This document shows, one piece after another, positions 1 to 12,000 of a stretch of 64,000 nucleotides of DNA. The stretch's first letter is position 1; every line of letters starts with the position of its first letter. The DNA is from Epiperipatus broadwayi (taxonomy: Eukaryota; Onychophora; Udeonychophora; Euonychophora; Peripatidae), in the NCBI GenBank assembly GCA_028023455.1, contig JAQFVV010012397.1, positions 2,473,501 through 2,537,500 of the forward strand. Reading direction: 5' to 3'. The position numbers and the translations under genes are program-made. A model generated the notes under the pieces. The model saw nothing but the letters and a program-made list of their open reading frames with translations, made no database searches and was not told where the DNA came from.

Positions 1-481
1 ATTCCTTATCTTGCATGTGTAAAATACCATATTACATATCTTTGTACAAGTATGATTATTATGAAAATGATTCAGCACAAATTAGAACTGATTGATACCC
101 AAAATGGTTTCAAGAAACTAGATATCAATGCAGATGTATATTGGGTAATTGAAACATATCAGAAATGACTACATACAGTTGAATTATAAGATCTTGGAAT
201 CAGTATGGAATTATATATAAATGGTGCACCAGAACATTAAATGTTTTAGAATCTGTAGTTAAAGTAAATCACAGTCAAACAGATTGTTTCAAATTGAAAA
301 AGAAATTAAACTGCATATTCCTACCTTATCCCTTTAGAAAAATATAATGAGAGAAAACCATATTAAATGAAGATAAATATGGTTTCAGGATTGTTGAAGA
401 AAAGTCTTAAAAGCCCTAGATATGCTGACAACACATACTTATAAATGAAAAAAAAAAAAAAAACACATCAAGATTCTTATC
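1..481. other. No gene seen; AT-rich intergenic DNA
   Basis: No coding frame, RNA gene or recognisable repeat could be supported here. An A-run lies near 449-465, just before the left flank of the bystin copy. Confidence 0.5.
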
Positions 482-495
482 AAAAAAGTTAAATA
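482..495. repeat. Left target-site duplication of the bystin retrocopy
   Basis: AAAAAAGTTAAATA, repeated exactly at 1901-1914. It begins with an A-run, the usual preference of L1-type endonuclease target-primed insertion. Only 25 bases separate it from the ATG at 521. Confidence 0.6.
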
Positions 496-1900
496 TTAGA
501 GCAGGAAGACACCAGTCAATATGGGAAAATCGAAAAAAAGTTTTAGTCTTAAAAGTGAAAAAAATGTACCCTTAGAAGAACAAATTTTATTAGCAAAATC
601 AGTCAAGTCATCCCAGAGGATTAAAACCAGAGTCAGAAGAGATGAAGATGAAAAGTTTGTGGATGATCGCTTGTCCAAAAAAATTTTGCAGCAAGAGGAG
701 GAATTCGGCCTCAAAGAAAATCAAGATGAAAGTCCCAAAACTATTTCATTAGATGGTCCCTCTACCCAAGAATCAGACGATGATGATGATAAACTTGAAG
801 AGAATCAGGAGCATGGAGGTGATTATGAATGTATTGAAGTCAATGAAGAGTATGAAAAGGCCATGCAAATATTTATGTCAAAGAAACCTTTGGCTAGGCG
901 AACACTTACAGATTTAATTCTGGAGAAAATTAAAGAGAAACAAACAGAGGTAACAACATATATGGGTCTCTTCAGATACAGAAAATGGATGATCGATTAG
1001 TGCATATGTTCAAAGAAGTTGCTAAAGTATTACGATGTTTCCGCAGTGGAAAAGTCCCTAAATTTTTCAAAATAGTTCCGAGTATGTCGAATTGGGAGCA
1101 GGCTTTATATTTAACCGAATCTGAGGCTGCCACAGTATATCAAGCTACAAGATTATTCATTTCCAACTTGAGGGATAAACAGGCTCAAAGATTTCTCAAT
1201 CTAATTTTGTTGCCTTGTATTAGAGATGATATTGCAGACTACAAGAGAATCAATTACCATTTATATGAAGCACTTTGCAAAGCTCTCTTCAAACCTGCAG
1301 CCTTTTTCAAGGGAATTCTTTTGCCATTGTGTGAGGGAGGCGATTGTACATTGCATGAAGCCATCATTATAGGTAGTGTTTTAAGAAAATATTCTATTCC
1401 AGTCCTCCACTCCAGTGCTGCTACCATGAAGATTTGCGATATGGATTACTTAAGAGCAAGTAGCATATTGTATGAGAAAAAATACGCTCTACCTTATAAA
1501 GTCATAGATGCAACAGTTAATCATTTTCTGAGATTTTGTAATGATAAGCGTGAATTACCTGTTCTTTGGCATCAGTCTCTCTTATCATTTGTACAACACT
1601 ACAAAGAAGATATTTCTACTGAACAGAAGGAAGTTCTTTTAGATGTGCTTAAAGCCCATACTCACAAGCAAATAACACCGGAAATCAGAAGAGAGATAAT
1701 CCATTCTAAATGCAGAGATATAGAAGAAATGTCAATGGAATCAGAAGTTCCATTTACTGCATGAAAACATTGAACTTCTTTTTTCTATCCATATGTATAT
1801 ACAATATAAATCATATTTTTGACTTTTAACATATCAGTCAATAAAATGTTGAACATATGATGAAATAACTAAATAAATCATATATTTAAAAAGTGAAATA
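496..1900 (+). pseudogene. BYSL: Bystin (BYSL/Enp1) retrocopy, intronless and frameshifted
   Basis: Bystin is a nuclear/nucleolar factor needed for 40S ribosomal subunit assembly. Two frames together read as nearly the whole family: 521-1000 gives the basic and acidic N-terminal part (MGKSKKSF..., RLSKKILQQ, KPLARRTLTDLILEKI, EKQTEV), and 985-1764 gives the conserved C-terminal domain ([73 protein letters not shown]). Alignment leaves the first frame just after TEVTTYM (about 961) and resumes in the second at about [11 protein letters not shown], so there is a one-base loss (or two-base gain). Family-conserved stretches are three residues short near 1125 (after TESEA) and four short near 1468 (before KKYALPYK). 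There are no introns. The copy is flanked by the 14-base direct repeat AAAAAAGTTAAATA at 482-495 and 1901-1914. AATAAA signals occur near 1840 and 1872 and the 3' end is A-rich. I infer a processed retrocopy; an intact intronless gene with an assembly indel is the alternative. Confidence 0.85.
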
Positions 1901-1914
1901 AAAAAAGTTAAATA
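1901..1914. repeat. Right target-site duplication of the bystin retrocopy
   Basis: Exact copy of 482-495, directly after the A-rich end of the retrocopy. Confidence 0.6.
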
Positions 1915-2420
1915 AAAGTGAAAAGATGAGATTACAATAAAGGCTGTAATAACCGAGTTAGCAATTGATTTCAAAATTGATAATGAAAATAAACTAATAT
2001 TAGATGAAATTGCAATGAAAAGATTTTCAGATATAAAGATATATCTTTACAATAAAAATTAGAATTGTTCAAGCCATAATGTTTCTTTGAATTTTAAAGT
2101 TAAATACTGAAGACAAGGAAAAAGTATTGAGAAAGATTTTTGATAGCAACAAAAATTAACAAATGGGTAAATAATAAGATTAATCCTTAACACACATTCT
2201 TGAAGCACAAATGATCTGATTAAAATGATCTATTTTCAATCATGAACAGATATAATTTGATTGAAAATTTTCTGCTCAATTAGAGTATTGAAAGATTATG
2301 CTGATATGATCGTAATAATGAATGAGTTCTTGAGCAGCCTAAAAAAATCATCCTGGAAATGTTTTATTCATATAATCTCCAGGATTCTATGTTTATTTGA
2401 CTACTCTTAAGAATAAATAC
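1915..2420. repeat. Old dispersed repeat, related to 50990-51610
   Basis: Several landmarks recur in the same order at 50990-51610: GATTACAAT, then GATTTCAA(A/G)ATTGATAAT, a block around AAAAATTAACAA, and TTGAGCAGCC followed by a CTGGAAA(A)AT motif. The copies are diverged and non-coding by eye. The repeat class is not recognised. Confidence 0.4.
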
Positions 2421-2690
2421 CTGATACCATTTGAATGATAATGTTTAATCAAATCACAGACAAATTTAAAATTGAAAGAAATTTGACAAGGGATATATTT
2501 TCTTCAAAATTTATTTACCGTTATTTAATGTTTGTTAGTGTAAATTTAGCAAAAATTGAAAAGCTCTTCATCATACACTTAACACTCTCTCATCTCTAGC
2601 AAATATTTCTAGAATGTTTTGGATATTGCTACTCAAAAATTATGATTAGTAATTTTTTCTCTCCTTTTTTGGAACATATCCACTATCATC

Positions 2691-2696
2691 TTTATT
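2691..2696 (-). terminator. Candidate MRPS31 polyadenylation signal
   Basis: AATAAA on the minus strand, about 150 bases past the MRPS31 stop codon. Other A/T-rich hexamers are possible in this composition. Confidence 0.4.
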
Positions 2697-2846
2697 CACT
2701 TGGTTATTATTAATATTAATGCATTGATAGAAAAAAAAACAATTCAGTATTACATTTGTTTAAAAATATTTTATACACTATTTATATTCCAAGATACATA
2801 TTTTATAATATTTTTTCTTAGTTGTCAAAATATTAATTTAAAAATT

Positions 2847-3076
2847 TCATTGAGTTTTGATTTCTTGCAAAAATTCTTCTTTTTCTTTGAAGTATTGGCG
2901 ATACCAATCAATATGATCTTTTTTTTCTTGAACAGTTATGTATGGATTCTTGGATAATCCAATGCATACCAACTCCATAAATTGTCGTATGGGTCCTTTT
3001 TGGGGGAAGCCATCTTCAAGATGAGGTTCTAAAAAAATGTGTTCATGAAATCGAACTTTAGCTTCTTCTTCTAAAC
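2847..3076 (-). CDS. MRPS31: MRPS31 coding exon 9 (C-terminus, stop)
   Basis: Acceptor ATTATAG|GT; TGA at 2849-2847. It encodes the best conserved block of the family: FHEHIFLEPHLEDGFPQKGP, IRQFMELV, GLSKNPYITVQEKKDHIDWY, RQYFKEKEEFLQEI. Confidence 0.94.
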
Positions 3077-6000
3077 CTATAATTATTAAAAATTAATACT
3101 TAGCACATTTTACTTTAAGTATATTTCATATATTAAAATTATAATAAGCTCTTAATGTAAATTTTTATGTTTTAAATAGAAAATATATTAACATATATAC
3201 AAAAATGAAAGAACTTACCTCTTTAGTGAGTTAAATAATTTTATTTGGAGAAAAAAAATAAAGGAAAAGTTTTGTGCTTGAAAGATATCCAAACTAATTT
3301 AATTGAAAAAGTTAAATATTGGATCAGAAATATAGATATATATTGTACCTGAACAACGTTACATGTCTATAATTTTTAATTAAAAAATTAAGATAAAAAT
3401 AAATTATAAGTGGCTTAATTTAAAGATTTTTTTTTAAACAAAAATTTAAAAAATAAAAATATGGCGTTATATTTTTCTTTTAGAATAAAACTTCTTGGCA
3501 GGAGGGGGGGGGGTATTTAAAATAGAACTAGAAAATAGACTTAAAACTTTTTTTTCTCTCCCTTTATAAAGAACGACTTTTATAATGTATAAAATAAGCA
3601 AATGCGAAATCGTACTAAAATTTAGTCTGTAAAAATAAAATTTTTGTAAAACTTTGAAAAATGTATGTAATTAGTTTATAAGATTTCAGATTGATAATAA
3701 AATTAAAATCAATAGTTGAACTATGTTAAAACACTGTAAAGTGTCTTATTGAGATTGCTTAAATGAATATGAGGAAAGGATTAAGATAACCAGAAATGTA
3801 AAATTAATTAAAAGATATTTGAAATTAAGATCAAAATTAAAAAATAACGCTAAGAAATTAAAACAATAGGGGAAAAAAAGTATATAAGGTCGCTCTCTCG
3901 ATTGTTCTTCATCAGTTCGGATTATTATTATTCAGTTCGGACAAAATGCAGAATACAAACAACCAGAGATCCAGATATTCAGAAACTAGAAATGCAGTAG
4001 TAAGCCAGTCAATTACTGCTGCGGTCAACATCCATGTAAAAGCCGCAGATTTAGCAATATGTGTTGCTGGACAACTTTAGGATATTCAGCTGGGCTTCAG
4101 GCCCCAAAAACCCTCAATAAAAAGAAAATCAACTGAACCTCACCTGAACCAACGCCGGGAACAATGCCTAGATTGTAAATAAATGCTGCCACAAATTCTC
4201 TCACCCATTGTCAACATAAAGAACGGAAAACAAGCCCTGGAACCATCGATGGAGACCAAAAAGCCAAACGGTTGGAAACTGACAATCATGAAAACCTAGG
4301 TAAAGATGGTTTAAATATATTCTGATCACAGTCTAGACTTTTATTTTAAATAAATGAACTTTAATTAATGGACTATTATAACTATAGCCTAAAGTCATTT
4401 ATATTTTTCTTATGTAAAATTCTTGTGTTATTTTACATTATATTAAATATATGTGTGCACAAATAGTTAAATATTAATGTTTACCTTAATTGTTATTTTG
4501 TCTATTTTCTCTTTCTCTCTTGTCACTGCTTCACCAGTAAATTACTGTAGTTATTTCATGTGTTAAGCAAATATGCTGGACCCTGAGATAGAGTGTGAGT
4601 TAATCTTGGGATATTTTGAGCGCTGGATTATAGGCCCACCATCCAAGCATGTTAATGACTTCTTGTAATTAGCTGGCGCCTGAGGTTTACCTCTAAACAA
4701 ATAAAATGCTTTGGATGGAGGAGTTTTAATCTAGCAGACAAGGTGGGCCACGGTGATCGTGTTATGCTTTACGCAGCTCGGTTTGACCATGGGTATCGTT
4801 GATGGCTCTACTATCGATGGTATTCTCCCCTCTCCTTGAAAGGCCCGTGCGATTACATAATATTAAAAATATAAAATTTAAAATTATGATAAATAAGGTT
4901 TGAACTCAATTAAACAGCTTCTATTAAATGACCCGGTTCAATATATTTATTATATTATTATAAAATAACAAAATTTTTTATTTACAACTTTTCAATCTGT
5001 AATGAGTAATTAGTTGAAATTAAATTGAAAGGCTGCAAACCTTTCATGTGACTGTCTAAATAGTGATCGAACTGTAAACACAAGACAGAGAATTTTACAA
5101 GAAAAGGGCGGTCCACCCTCTTCTTTACTTGTCTTTCTATATATTTAAGCTAGTCTGAAGTAATTAATGAAATCTTGTAATTTTTATTTTTAATTTCAAT
5201 CTGGCTATTTTAGATTAAAATATATATTTTTTTAAATTAAATAAATTCCTTCTGTTCTAAGATTTGAACAGCTTGCTTATAGAGTTAGATTTAATTCTAA
5301 GTCAACATCTATTACTTGCATCAATTACAAATTATTTTCTTAGCATCTATGATCTTTTCAATGAAAGGATGATAAATAGGCATATCTTAATTATTGCAGT
5401 TGTAAGTGTTGTGTATAGCAATTTACTACATTACAATTTGAACCAAAAAACCAAATATTGCAAAAAAAAAAAAAAGTGAGTTACTGCAATATGTGAATAT
5501 CTTCAAAATACTGATATTTTATGTACGTAAACTTATAACAAGCTTTTAAATAAAAATTTACAGATGCTAATACTAAATCAAATGTATTATTTAAGTGTGT
5601 AAAGAAATAAAAATGTTAAATCCCTTAAAATGATTATCAAAATAATAAGTATTAATCAAATAGTTTACTACTCAACTTATGTGGCATTCAAGCATGGAAA
5701 TAATAGAAATAAAATTTCAATGCAAAGGAACTTTAAGTTTTGAGTCTATTATCCTATTACTGCACTAAATCACATAATTTATTTCAAAATAGTAAGCATT
5801 TTGAACTAGGCTGTTTTTTTTTCAACAGTTTTACACTGTGCATAATAAACTAAAAATAAAAGAGCTTAACTCTTTAATAAGAGAAATTTTTTGAACTAAA
5901 TAAAACAATCCATGGGGAAAATTTGTATTTTGAATGATAAAAGATATTCGCTGAAAAGTTTTCTAATTTATTTTAAATATCTAAATATGGGAGTGAAAAA

Positions 6001-9000
6001 TAAAAATGACAATATTTTTATTTATAAATTTAATACCTGTAATCGTTAGATTGCAAATTATTATGTTTTATAATGAATTAAAAAAATAATGAACTTACAA
6101 TGTATTTCAAAAATTTACTTCATCATTTTATTGATCAACTGCAGGATGAAGATCTTTTCAAGTTTAATCCAGTTTCTTTGATCCTTAGTCTCTCCACAAC
6201 ACACAAGCATACTTTCTTATTTCATCAGTCCATCTCACATGCGGTCTCCTTTTAGATCTTTTGGAAACCAGTTTAAGACTTGTAATTGTCCATCTATTAT
6301 CATTTCTTCTAGAAATATGTTCATCAGTCCAGGTTATTCAGTTTCTTAATTTTTTCAATGACATCAGTGATACCGGTTTGTCCTATCATTCATATATTTT
6401 ATTTTCGATCTCTTCCTTTAACTTCTAATATATCTCTTTCCATACTTTTTGGTGGGTGATCTGAAGTTTCTGTACTACTCTTTTGCCAAGTGTCCAAGTC
6501 TGAGATCCATCAAATAAGAAGTGATAAAACACATATATTAAAAACCTTTCTTTTCAAACACAGACATTTTCCTTTTAACATTATTTCTACGAAAAATACT
6601 AAGTTTAATTCTATGATTAATTTGATTCATTAGGTTTTCATCTGCATTAGTAATTTAATCAAAGTATTTGTAGTCATTAATTTCTTCCAATTCATGTTTA
6701 TCAACTTTTATTATCTTATAAGAAACTCTGCCGAACATTGGTTTAATATTTTTAGCATTTATCTTTAATACTACTTTCTTATTTTTAATCTAACAACTTT
6801 TGCAACAATTCCGTAAGCTAAAGCATTATTTACAAAAATATCTACATCATTTGCAAAATCTAAATGACTTACATAATCTCTATTTACTTTTGTTCTCTTA
6901 GCTTCCCATTTTAATCTATAAAATACTTTGTCAAAAACTGCAGTAAACAGTTTTATAGGTATGAAATCATTTAAGCCAATAAACATCACATGACCACCTC
7001 CTCTTATGCTTGTGTATAATTGTTGCTAAAACAGGCAAAACTCACTATATATATATATATTGCCACACACAGCAAGCTAGAGTAATCAATGAATGCCAGA
7101 AGGCTTGTGCATAGTGGTGGCTATGGTTATTAAAAAACCAAAGACACCAAAATGTATGAGTACTGAACTGGGTTCAAGCCCATATGACTATATAAGCTAG
7201 TGGGCTTGGATTGAAGACATTAAGGTGTTTTCAGTTTAAGACTCATAGTTTTATAATTAAATGGAGAAAAAGGTGGTTGCTGGAGGGTTGCATTAGATCC
7301 TAAGATCTAAATGCAGTGCTCACAGATCCAAGGCTCCTCACTGACGAAGGCCATAAGCCAGAAACTAGTTTGGGGATGTTGGATGAGTAAGCACTAGATG
7401 GGGATTTTATGCACAAGCCTTCTGGCATCCATTGATTACTCTAGCTTGCTGTGTGTGGCAATATATATAGTGAGTTTTGCCTGTATGGAATCATTCTGTT
7501 TTAAAATCTTAACAATGTTACTGCTCTTAATATCACTATGTTCTTCAGAATATGACAATATTCCAGATGATGATACAATCTTTAATGCTATGGAAATGCT
7601 TATAATATCAAATATTTTTTCATAATCTACAAATCCAAAATACAATAGCAAATCATATTCATTGGTCTTTTCTGTAACTTCTCTCAATATTTGGATGTGA
7701 TCCACTGTGTTAAAACACCTTTTAAATCCAGCATATTTTTTTGGTTGATTCGAATCCAAAGTTTGCTATAGACAAGTTGTAATTGTCTTGCTAAAAATGG
7801 TAGTTGAGGAGAAACCATACTGCCGCCATCAGATGGCGCTGTGACATCATCAACAATCGGCCTGAAACCTGCAAGTGATAAATTTATTTACCAAAAAGGC
7901 TCAAAAATGACAAATAAAAAAAAAAAACCAATGAAAGTGGCTCAAAAATGACAAATAAAAAAAAAAACCCGATGAAAGTGGCTCGAAAATGACAAATAAA
8001 AAAAAATTGATGAAAGTGGCAGAAAAATCACAAATAAAAACAAAAATCGATGAAAGTGGCTGACCCCCCCCCTCTAAAATCAAAATTTATTCACTTAAAT
8101 CGAAAAATAAAAATGGCTGAAGATATATGTACACAAGAAATACATAAAAAGTCCAAAATATTAAAAAAAAAAAAACAATAAAATGATATCAAATACTGTA
8201 ATAATTCAAATTTAAAAAATAAATAAGTCTGTGATTAATACAACAAAAAAACATCACGGACAAAATGCGGGAAATCCAAAGCAACGGTTATATAAACTAA
8301 CAAGAATATTACTGGTTTGAAATTACAGCTTCTATCCAAAAATAACTCAAATTATTTACCTTTCAACATAAATATGCATCTATGATCATATTGAAAAGCA
8401 ATTACAAATAAAAAAAATTCGATCAAAAATAATTCAAAGCAATGGTTATATAAACTAACAAGAATATTACTGGTTTGAAATTATGGCGTCTAATCAAATG
8501 TAACTCCGCCCCTCCTTTCAATGAAGACTTTCTATCCAAAATAACTCAAATTATTTACCTTTCAACATAAATATGCATCTATGATCATATTGAAAAGCAA
8601 TTAATTGTTTTCTGGCTTTCAAAATATGGCATATTATCAAAAATAACTAAAAAATAATTAAAATGCAAATATGGACACCACCGAGTAACTTTTCTAAAAT
8701 ATACTAAATCTTATCAATATTTAAAAAATCAAACACTATTTGCAAATATGTTGTGCATTATTTAAGTAACAGATATAATAAATGGGCAAATGAAATCAAA
8801 AAAATACTTCTAAAATACAAATAAAAAAAATCTGATCAAAAATAATTAAAATAGTTATATATAAACTAAAAAAAATATTACTGTTTTGAAATTATGGTGT
8901 CTAATCAAACATAATCCCCCCTTCCCTCAATGAAGACTTTCTATCCAAAAATAACTCAGTGTAAAATTATAATGAAATATGGAAACCACCGGGTAACTTT

Positions 9001-12000
9001 TCTAAAATGTACTAAATCTTATCAATATTTAAAAAATCAAACACTATTTGCAAATATGCTGTGCATTATTTAAGTAATAGATATAATAATAACTCATAAC
9101 ACAGATTAATACAGTATATGGTAAGCAAGTTTAAAGAGAAAGTGGGAAAAATTACCTAGTTCCAAATTCGGTTCAGAGCCATTTGCACAATGATGACTTG
9201 ATCATCACGATCTGCAAAATGTAGCTTTCTTGGTAAATTTCTTAACACTTATCAATGATGATTCCCAGCAGATTAAAAAATTATTTAATAGAAGGTATCT
9301 ACAAACACTAGCAGAGTTATTTAAATAAAGTTATGCACACATGTATATAATATCCCAATTCATTTTAAAAATAACAAATGATCGTCCACTATATTCATAT
9401 TATTCAATTGTTTTATTTAAACAAAGTAACACTACCAGAGTTATGTAAATAAAGTTACGCACACACATATATAATATCCCAATTCAATTGAAAAATAAAT
9501 GATTGTCCATTATATTCATATTATTCAATTATGTTTTATTTAAACAAAGTTGAAAATGCATCTACATTTTTTAATGAGAGATGTCTAATTACCAACAAAA
9601 AAATCCCCTTTCCCCCAAAAATAGCTTTAATTGACAGCGTAGATTTTCAAAGCATATACTAAATACTTTTAAAAGAAAAAACTTGCAACATTAAATTATT
9701 TATCTTTAAAGCAATTAATTGTTATCTGGCTTTCAAATTATGATATATCTAAATTGATCAATAATATTTAAATAATAATCAATGTAAAAAAGGAATACAC
9801 AAAAAATAATTACCAAAGTCTTTTGGAACAGATTTTAACACTAATAGTAAGAGCAAATATGGCAGAAATTAGCAGGATTTAAATTATAATTGCTCAGGCT
9901 AGAACATGACCTCCCGGGCATCTTCATTCCTGCACTGAGCAAAAGCATCAAATGTCTTGCTTATGTAGATGATGTGGTTGTCTTCCTTTCCTCAACTGAT
10001 CTCATTCCCAGGCTTCAACAGATCCTCTCCTGGTACTCCAATACATACCGGTTGAAATTTAGCAGTGATAAATCAGCAGCCTGGCAACTTTCAACTGGTA
10101 AACAAATCCCTTCCACCTTCAATGCCAAGCCACACAACTTCCTTGGATTTCCCCTCATGCTGTCTCCTAGGGACATGAGAGTTCGGGTCCAGACCACACT
10201 CTATCAAAGCATATCATCTACCCTCAATGCTATCACAGGCATCTACCTCTCCCTTTATGGGAAAGTCACCCTCCTCAATCTTCTAATGTTTCCTAAAATA
10301 GCATACTACCTCCCCATTGTTCTACCTACACATTCCTTTATATCCAAAATCAACTCCCTTTGCACCCGTTTTCTTTGGGGAAGAAAGGTGGTGGCCATTA
10401 GCCTAAAAAGAACTTGTTTTCCTAAAAACCTCAATGGCTTGGGCCTGCCTTCCATCAACACTCTTCTGATCAAGAAATCTCACATTATCCTCACACTCCT
10501 TAGTCACTTCCCTGCCAATCTTGTGCATATCATTATCACACCCACTGACACTCCTCCTCCCAATGGCAGGCCTAGGTCATGGACCTCACTTGTTGCCAAC
10601 ATCCTACAAAAGGCTGGCTTTGCTATACCATCCATCAACAGCAAACTAAAGTACTGGGAGGTGTTCAACCAGACTGCAGACTTCTCCATTGTGTCCCCTA
10701 CCTTTCTCGGACTTACCAATGCCCAACTAATCCGCAAATTCAAAAGATGGTCCCTTGAAGCAAAATTCCTTGATTTTCTCCTCAAAATAAATCTTCACTC
10801 CCTTCCCACCAATCAATTTTTGGTGAACCGTAGGGGTTTCACCAAGATCTCTCCCATATGCCAGCTCTGTAAAACTGACAATGAAACCATCCAGCACTTC
10901 CTACTTAAATGTCCTTTTCTGCTTGGCATGAGAAATGTCATCAATTCCTACCTTTCCTCGCACAGAAATACCATCTTCAACCTCCAAGAATCCATAGAAA
11001 CAGGGGTCTTTGCAATCATTAGACTGTCATTTTTTCTCAACTATACTCTCTGGTTGCTCCGATGTGCCATCATCCTTGACCAGAGAGTACTTTCAGTAAA
11101 TCAAAAGCTCTTGGACTTAATTCGCCCTCTCAAAACCCGAGATACCAAACTAGCTCCATCTCCACTCCTCACAGACACTTGGACAATCCTCCAACTCCCA
11201 TCCTCTCAGCCTCTGCCATAGGACTCAATCACAAAGACATGCTCTTCTAGCCAGCCTGAACTACACACCAATTCCCCTCTCCACTTCCCATTCCCTTTTA
11301 CATGTATCCACCCCTCTTACCATTTTGTTCTTGAAATTTCATTTGTTTCACTGTATCTGTTTTTTTCTTGATGAATAAACATCTCATCACTGAGAAAAAA
11401 AAAATTAGCAGGATTTTGAAATTTTGCATTAAAGTCCGCGCATATTTAATGTTGTATTCTTCTGCATCAAAAAAATAATCCTTCTTAACTTTGTCAAAAA
11501 ATAAACATTATCCCAACAACTTGTATTTCTAGCAGTACAAAATAATTAACACGTCATAATAGAACGAAGCTGGTATTTCAAAAGTCTAGTTCACTTATGT
11601 TTTGATTAAATTTGTTGGCTTTGGAAATTATATTTTTTATGTAAAATCTCTATTACATCATATTTCATTTCACAGTTTGTTTTTTCAAAATGAAAGTGCA
11701 TACTATAAATGAAGGAAGACCAGTAATTATTTTTTGGTATCGTTTTTTAATTATTAAATATTATTAATGAATTTAGAAAGCCAGAAAAAAATTAATTGTT
11801 TTAAAGATAAATAGTTTGATGTTGAAAGTCTTTTCTTTTAAAAGTATTTAGTATATTTTTTGAAAATGTACGCTGTCAATTAAAGTGGGGGGGAGGGGGA
11901 AGATTTTATGTTTGTAATTACACATCTTTCATTAAAAAATATAGATACACTTGCAACTTTGTTTAAATAAAACATAATTGAAAATAATATGAATATAGTG

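Noticed and set aside
948-975. Possible 28-bp intron in bystin (GTAACAAC...CTTCAG)
   Set aside because: It has GT and AG borders, but it is far too short for an animal intron and would remove residues (VTTYM) that align with the family. A frameshift explains the break better.
7320-7400. Hammerhead ribozyme (CTGACGA...GAAA) in the palindromic repeat core
   Set aside because: The CUGANGA and GAAA elements are there, but the base next to stem II is an A-A mismatch, stem III cannot be formed at the right place and other copies do not keep the core.
7889-8075. CRISPR-like array of about 40-bp repeats
   Set aside because: The units have no unique spacers, are A-rich tandem repeats and are mirrored in the opposite arm of a eukaryotic foldback element.
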